A stretch of DNA of 64,000 bases from Lachnospiraceae bacterium (GTDB lineage: Bacteria; Bacillota; Clostridia; Lachnospirales; Lachnospiraceae), in the NCBI GenBank assembly GCA_017431345.1, contig JAFRLH010000042.1:1-64000 (forward strand), written 5' to 3'. Within the stretch, counting starts at the first letter, position 1. Each line of letters starts with the position of its first letter. The notes below the pieces were generated by a model. That model saw only the letters and a list, made by a program, of their open reading frames with translations, was not told where the DNA came from and did not search any database. Of this stretch, positions 61,675 through 64,000 are shown piece after piece. The position numbers were made by a program, and so were the translations under genes.

Positions 61675-61704
61675 ATTTTATGCGGCGCTCGTCAGAAAAA
61701 CGTC
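61675..61704 (-). promoter_or_regulatory. Regulon element E with -10 box (hutH tandem)
   Basis: Minus-strand GACGTTTTTCTGAC, ten bases, then TAAAATGA, 62 bases before the hutH paralogue. Confidence 0.7.
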
Positions 61705-61708
61705 TTTA

Positions 61709-61783
61709 AAATGACAGTTTCTGAAAAAATATACAAATCAGACTGTCATTTCCGCGTTTTCCGTGCTAGTATATTTTCAGAAA
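61709..61783. repeat. Interlocked inverted repeats between hutH and a secreted protein gene
   Basis: AAATGACAGT (61709-61718) pairs with ACTGTCATTT (61742-61751). A second pair, TTTCTGAAAAAATATAC (61718-61734) and GTATATTTTCAGAAA (61769-61783), overlaps it. They lie next to element E and the promoter of the divergent gene, so they may be operator sites or alternative folds. Confidence 0.5.
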
Positions 61784-61813
61784 TGATCTCTGCTGCCGCC
61801 CCGGGAGGAAACC

Positions 61814-62740
61814 ATGAAAAAGATAACCTGCCTTTTCAGTTTGCTGTTCGTCCTTTTTGTACTGTCTGCCGCAGTCCCAGCGGAAGCGGCCGTTCCGAAA
61901 CCCGGCGCGGCTGTTACCAAAAAAAATGTTCTTAAGCTCATAAAGGCCTATGACAAAGACGGTTATTTTTTTCTGACACACGGGAGAAAAAACCGCGGCA
62001 TGGATTTCATGCAGTGGTTCACAAGAGGAAGAATCACGGCCGATCTCGATACAGCCGTGCATGAGCAGTGTCATCTGAACACTTTCCATGACAGATCCTC
62101 CGAACGCATTTATAAAGGGAAGAAAAAATTCTATACCGTAAAATACACTCCTGTCTTCAAAACGAAAAAGACGGCTTCTTCCGTACCGAAAGCATGCCGT
62201 TACAGCAGGTATAATATTTACGTCGCGGATCCGATGCCCAATCTCTCCTCCAATGTCCAGGGTGTATACGGGCTGCTGAATGAATTCTGTGCTTACAGCT
62301 GGGGCATGAACAATACTGTAAAGCTGTATCCGTATTACAAAAAATATGCATCGGATTATAATGACTGGTCGCCGTTCTTTATCAGCGGCGCGAACAACAG
62401 ACAGGCGTATGCCGAATTCAACTTTTTCATTCTTCATTATCTGAACTATGCAAAAAAGCATTATCCGAAGCACTATAAGAAGATCATGGCCAACAAGGCT
62501 TTTAAAGCCGCCTACAAATATACGGAGAAGAAATTCCGGAAGAACATAAAGACATGGGAAAAGGATGTCAAAGCAGCCGTAAAGATCCTGAATGACAAAG
62601 GGCATGAAGCCTATCTTTCAGACGGAAACTTGTGGGTGGATTTTTACGGTATCAGCCTGTTCCAGGAGGAATATGACGGCATCATGAAAGAAGTCCGGAA
62701 ATCCAAATATCAGAAAATATACAAAAAACTCAAAAAATAA
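61814..62740 (+). CDS. Putative secreted zinc metallopeptidase
   Basis: A 308-residue protein with a signal peptide (cleavage after AEA, about 25). The motif HEQCH (His83, Glu84, His87) is of the HEXXH type, and Glu157 in LLNEFCAY could be the third ligand, which matches gluzincin logic. The protein is very lysine-rich at the end. No family is recognised. GGGAGGAAA precedes the ATG. It lies divergent from the hutH tandem but no functional link is evident. Confidence 0.65.
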   Translation: MKKITCLFSLLFVLFVLSAAVPAEAAVPKPGAAVTKKNVLKLIKAYDKDGYFFLTHGRKNRGMDFMQWFTRGRITADLDTAVHEQCHLNTFHDRSSERIYKGKKKFYTVKYTPVFKTKKTASSVPKACRYSRYNIYVADPMPNLSSNVQGVYGLLNEFCAYSWGMNNTVKLYPYYKKYASDYNDWSPFFISGANNRQAYAEFNFFILHYLNYAKKHYPKHYKKIMANKAFKAAYKYTEKKFRKNIKTWEKDVKAAVKILNDKGHEAYLSDGNLWVDFYGISLFQEEYDGIMKEVRKSKYQKIYKKLKK

Positions 62741-62761
62741 CAAATTGCAAAAGAAAAAGAA

Positions 62762-62786
62762 GAGGACCCGCGGGTCCTCATCTTTT
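62762..62786 (+). terminator. Terminator after the secreted protein gene
   Basis: GAGGACCCG/CGGGTCCTC palindrome followed by ATCTTTTCC. Confidence 0.7.
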
Positions 62787-62802
62787 CCTTCTGCGGCTGA
62801 TC

Positions 62803-63951
62803 CTACAGATCAGAGATATCCACATCAGGAGCAATATGCAGTTCATATCCGGGGAATGCTTCTGCAAGCTCCGTATACAGGATCTGCAGCGCTTCTTCCG
62901 GTTTGATATCGAAACTGAGAACGACATCAAAACGGATCTTTTTCTGCTCGACATCCGCATAGAAGCCGTGCATCTGGAGGGCCCATTCATGATCCATGAC
63001 AAGTTTCCGTATCCGATTGCGGATCCGGGCGGCTTCATCATCCGATGTATTATAGGAATATACGCCGACGCCGGTCATGATCACGCCGGTCTCCTTATAC
63101 ACTTTTGCCTGTACTTTTCTTGTGAGAACATCCACCTGGTCAACGGTCATTGTATCCGGCAGTTCCAGATGCACGGAAGCGTAATCCTTATCCGGTCCGT
63201 AATTGTTCAGGAACAGATCATACGCACCAAGGACCTCATCAAAGGACAGGATCGTTTTCTTGATCTCTTTTACCTTTTCGGCGTCAGCCCGTTTTCCCAG
63301 AATGTCATCCAGCGTGTCCTGCATCATTTCATAGCCGGACTTAATGATGATGACTGAGATAAAGGCACCGACAAAAGCTTCCAGCGACACACCTGTCATC
63401 ATGAATATGACAGCGGATGCGAGCACTGACGCCGAAAGAACGGCATCGAACATGGCGTCTGCGCCGGATGCGATCAATGCGCCGGAATTGACCTTCTCCC
63501 CCTGCGCCTTCACGAACCTTCCGAGAATGATCTTGACGATCACCGCCGATGCAATGATGATCAGCGAGACCGGAGCGTAATCCGGTGTCTCCGGATGGAT
63601 GATCTTTTTGACGGACTCCACCAGCGAAGTGAAGCCTGCATACAGAACGATCGCTGATACGATCAGCGCGCTGAGATATTCGACCCTTCCGTGTCCAAGC
63701 GGATGTTTCTTGTCCGGCAGCTTTCCGGCCAGTTTTGTGCCGATGATCGTAATCACCGAAGACAGCGCATCGGACAGATTGTTCACCGCGTCGAGCGTGA
63801 CCGCGATGGAATGCGACAGGATGCCGACCGCAGCCTTGAACGCCGCGAGAAATATGTTTGCGGTGATGCCGATGATGCTCGTACGGACGATGATGCTGTC
63901 CCGGTTCTTCAGTTCTTCTGTGATCTCCGTGGCCTTTTGTTCTCCATCCAT
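62803..63951 (-). CDS. Cation diffusion facilitator family transporter
   Basis: A 382-residue CDF transporter with six spans. Metal residues lie in LDAVNNLSDALSS and in the second site (SGADAMFDAVLS), with the cytoplasmic domain (about 215-382). It would export Zn2+, Mn2+ or Fe2+ with H+ antiport. The long C-terminal domain has several aromatic and acidic residues. It is the last gene in the window. Confidence 0.9.
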   Translation of the reverse strand: MDGEQKATEITEELKNRDSIIVRTSIIGITANIFLAAFKAAVGILSHSIAVTLDAVNNLSDALSSVITIIGTKLAGKLPDKKHPLGHGRVEYLSALIVSAIVLYAGFTSLVESVKKIIHPETPDYAPVSLIIIASAVIVKIILGRFVKAQGEKVNSGALIASGADAMFDAVLSASVLASAVIFMMTGVSLEAFVGAFISVIIIKSGYEMMQDTLDDILGKRADAEKVKEIKKTILSFDEVLGAYDLFLNNYGPDKDYASVHLELPDTMTVDQVDVLTRKVQAKVYKETGVIMTGVGVYSYNTSDDEAARIRNRIRKLVMDHEWALQMHGFYADVEQKKIRFDVVLSFDIKPEEALQILYTELAEAFPGYELHIAPDVDISDL

Positions 63952-64000
63952 TATACTTTATCTGCCTTTCTGTGTTCTTTATTACTATGGAAAGGATCCA

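Noticed and set aside
1..64000. CRISPR array, tRNA or rRNA genes, or prophage
   Set aside because: No regularly spaced repeats, cloverleaf candidates, rRNA-like stretches or phage structural genes were seen by eye; a tRNAscan run would be decisive.

Overview
The window looks like a chromosomal segment of a GC-balanced anaerobic member of the Clostridia (Lachnospiraceae-like, probably an intestinal commensal). Reasons: strong GGAGG ribosome-binding sites, a CD1871A-type CXXC mini-protein, a monofunctional FtcD plus FchA and Fhs folate branch, a THF riboswitch on folT, and no respiratory genes. I see no rRNA, tRNA, CRISPR array or intact transposase.

Region 1 (0-26 kb) is mostly housekeeping on the minus strand. 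It starts with a hairpin-rich element that may be an IS605/omega-RNA-like relic. Then come aroD, an M24 peptidase, an XRE-Uma2 fusion with its own palindromic operator, a CD1871A/polyferredoxin pair, a SpoVK-like AAA protein on the plus strand, an AmmeMemoRadiSam pair, trmL, nth and sbcDC. A tight minus-strand operon follows: greA, exoA, a HAD phosphatase, and a trio of a TerB-domain protein, a BrxD-like ATPase and an Lhr-like helicase. After it lie a DtxR-like regulator, folT with a THF riboswitch, fhs and an Lrp-family regulator.

Region 2 (26-62 kb) is a large island for histidine and probably histidine-derivative catabolism. It carries hutD, a sodium symporter with a ferredoxin-like protein, a three-subunit molybdenum hydroxylase behind a HAL homologue lacking the MIO triad (ergothionase-like), the hutU-hutI-ftcD-fchA operon, an NhaC-type transporter with a DapF-fold racemase (possibly a histidine racemase), and two tandem hutH genes, one canonical and one missing the MIO glycine. 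Two large BTAD/AAA regulators are interspersed. Five operons of this island share an upstream 14-base element (GACGTTT-rich, half palindromic) at a nearly constant 10-11 bases from a TAAAAT-like -10 box, so the island probably forms one regulon.

Embedded in it (44.6-53 kb) is a separate module: a MerR regulator, a HisD-like dehydrogenase, an RbsABC-type importer, an SDR and a Zn-alcohol dehydrogenase. Its promoter has the 19-base spacer typical of MerR control. Its substrate is unknown; a polyol or the sulfonate DHPS are candidates.

The last part holds a secreted HEXXH protein and a CDF metal exporter. Histidine would pass through urocanate, imidazolonepropionate and formiminoglutamate to glutamate plus formimino-THF. 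FchA and Fhs could then recover ATP from the one-carbon unit, which fits the nearby folate uptake and fhs genes.
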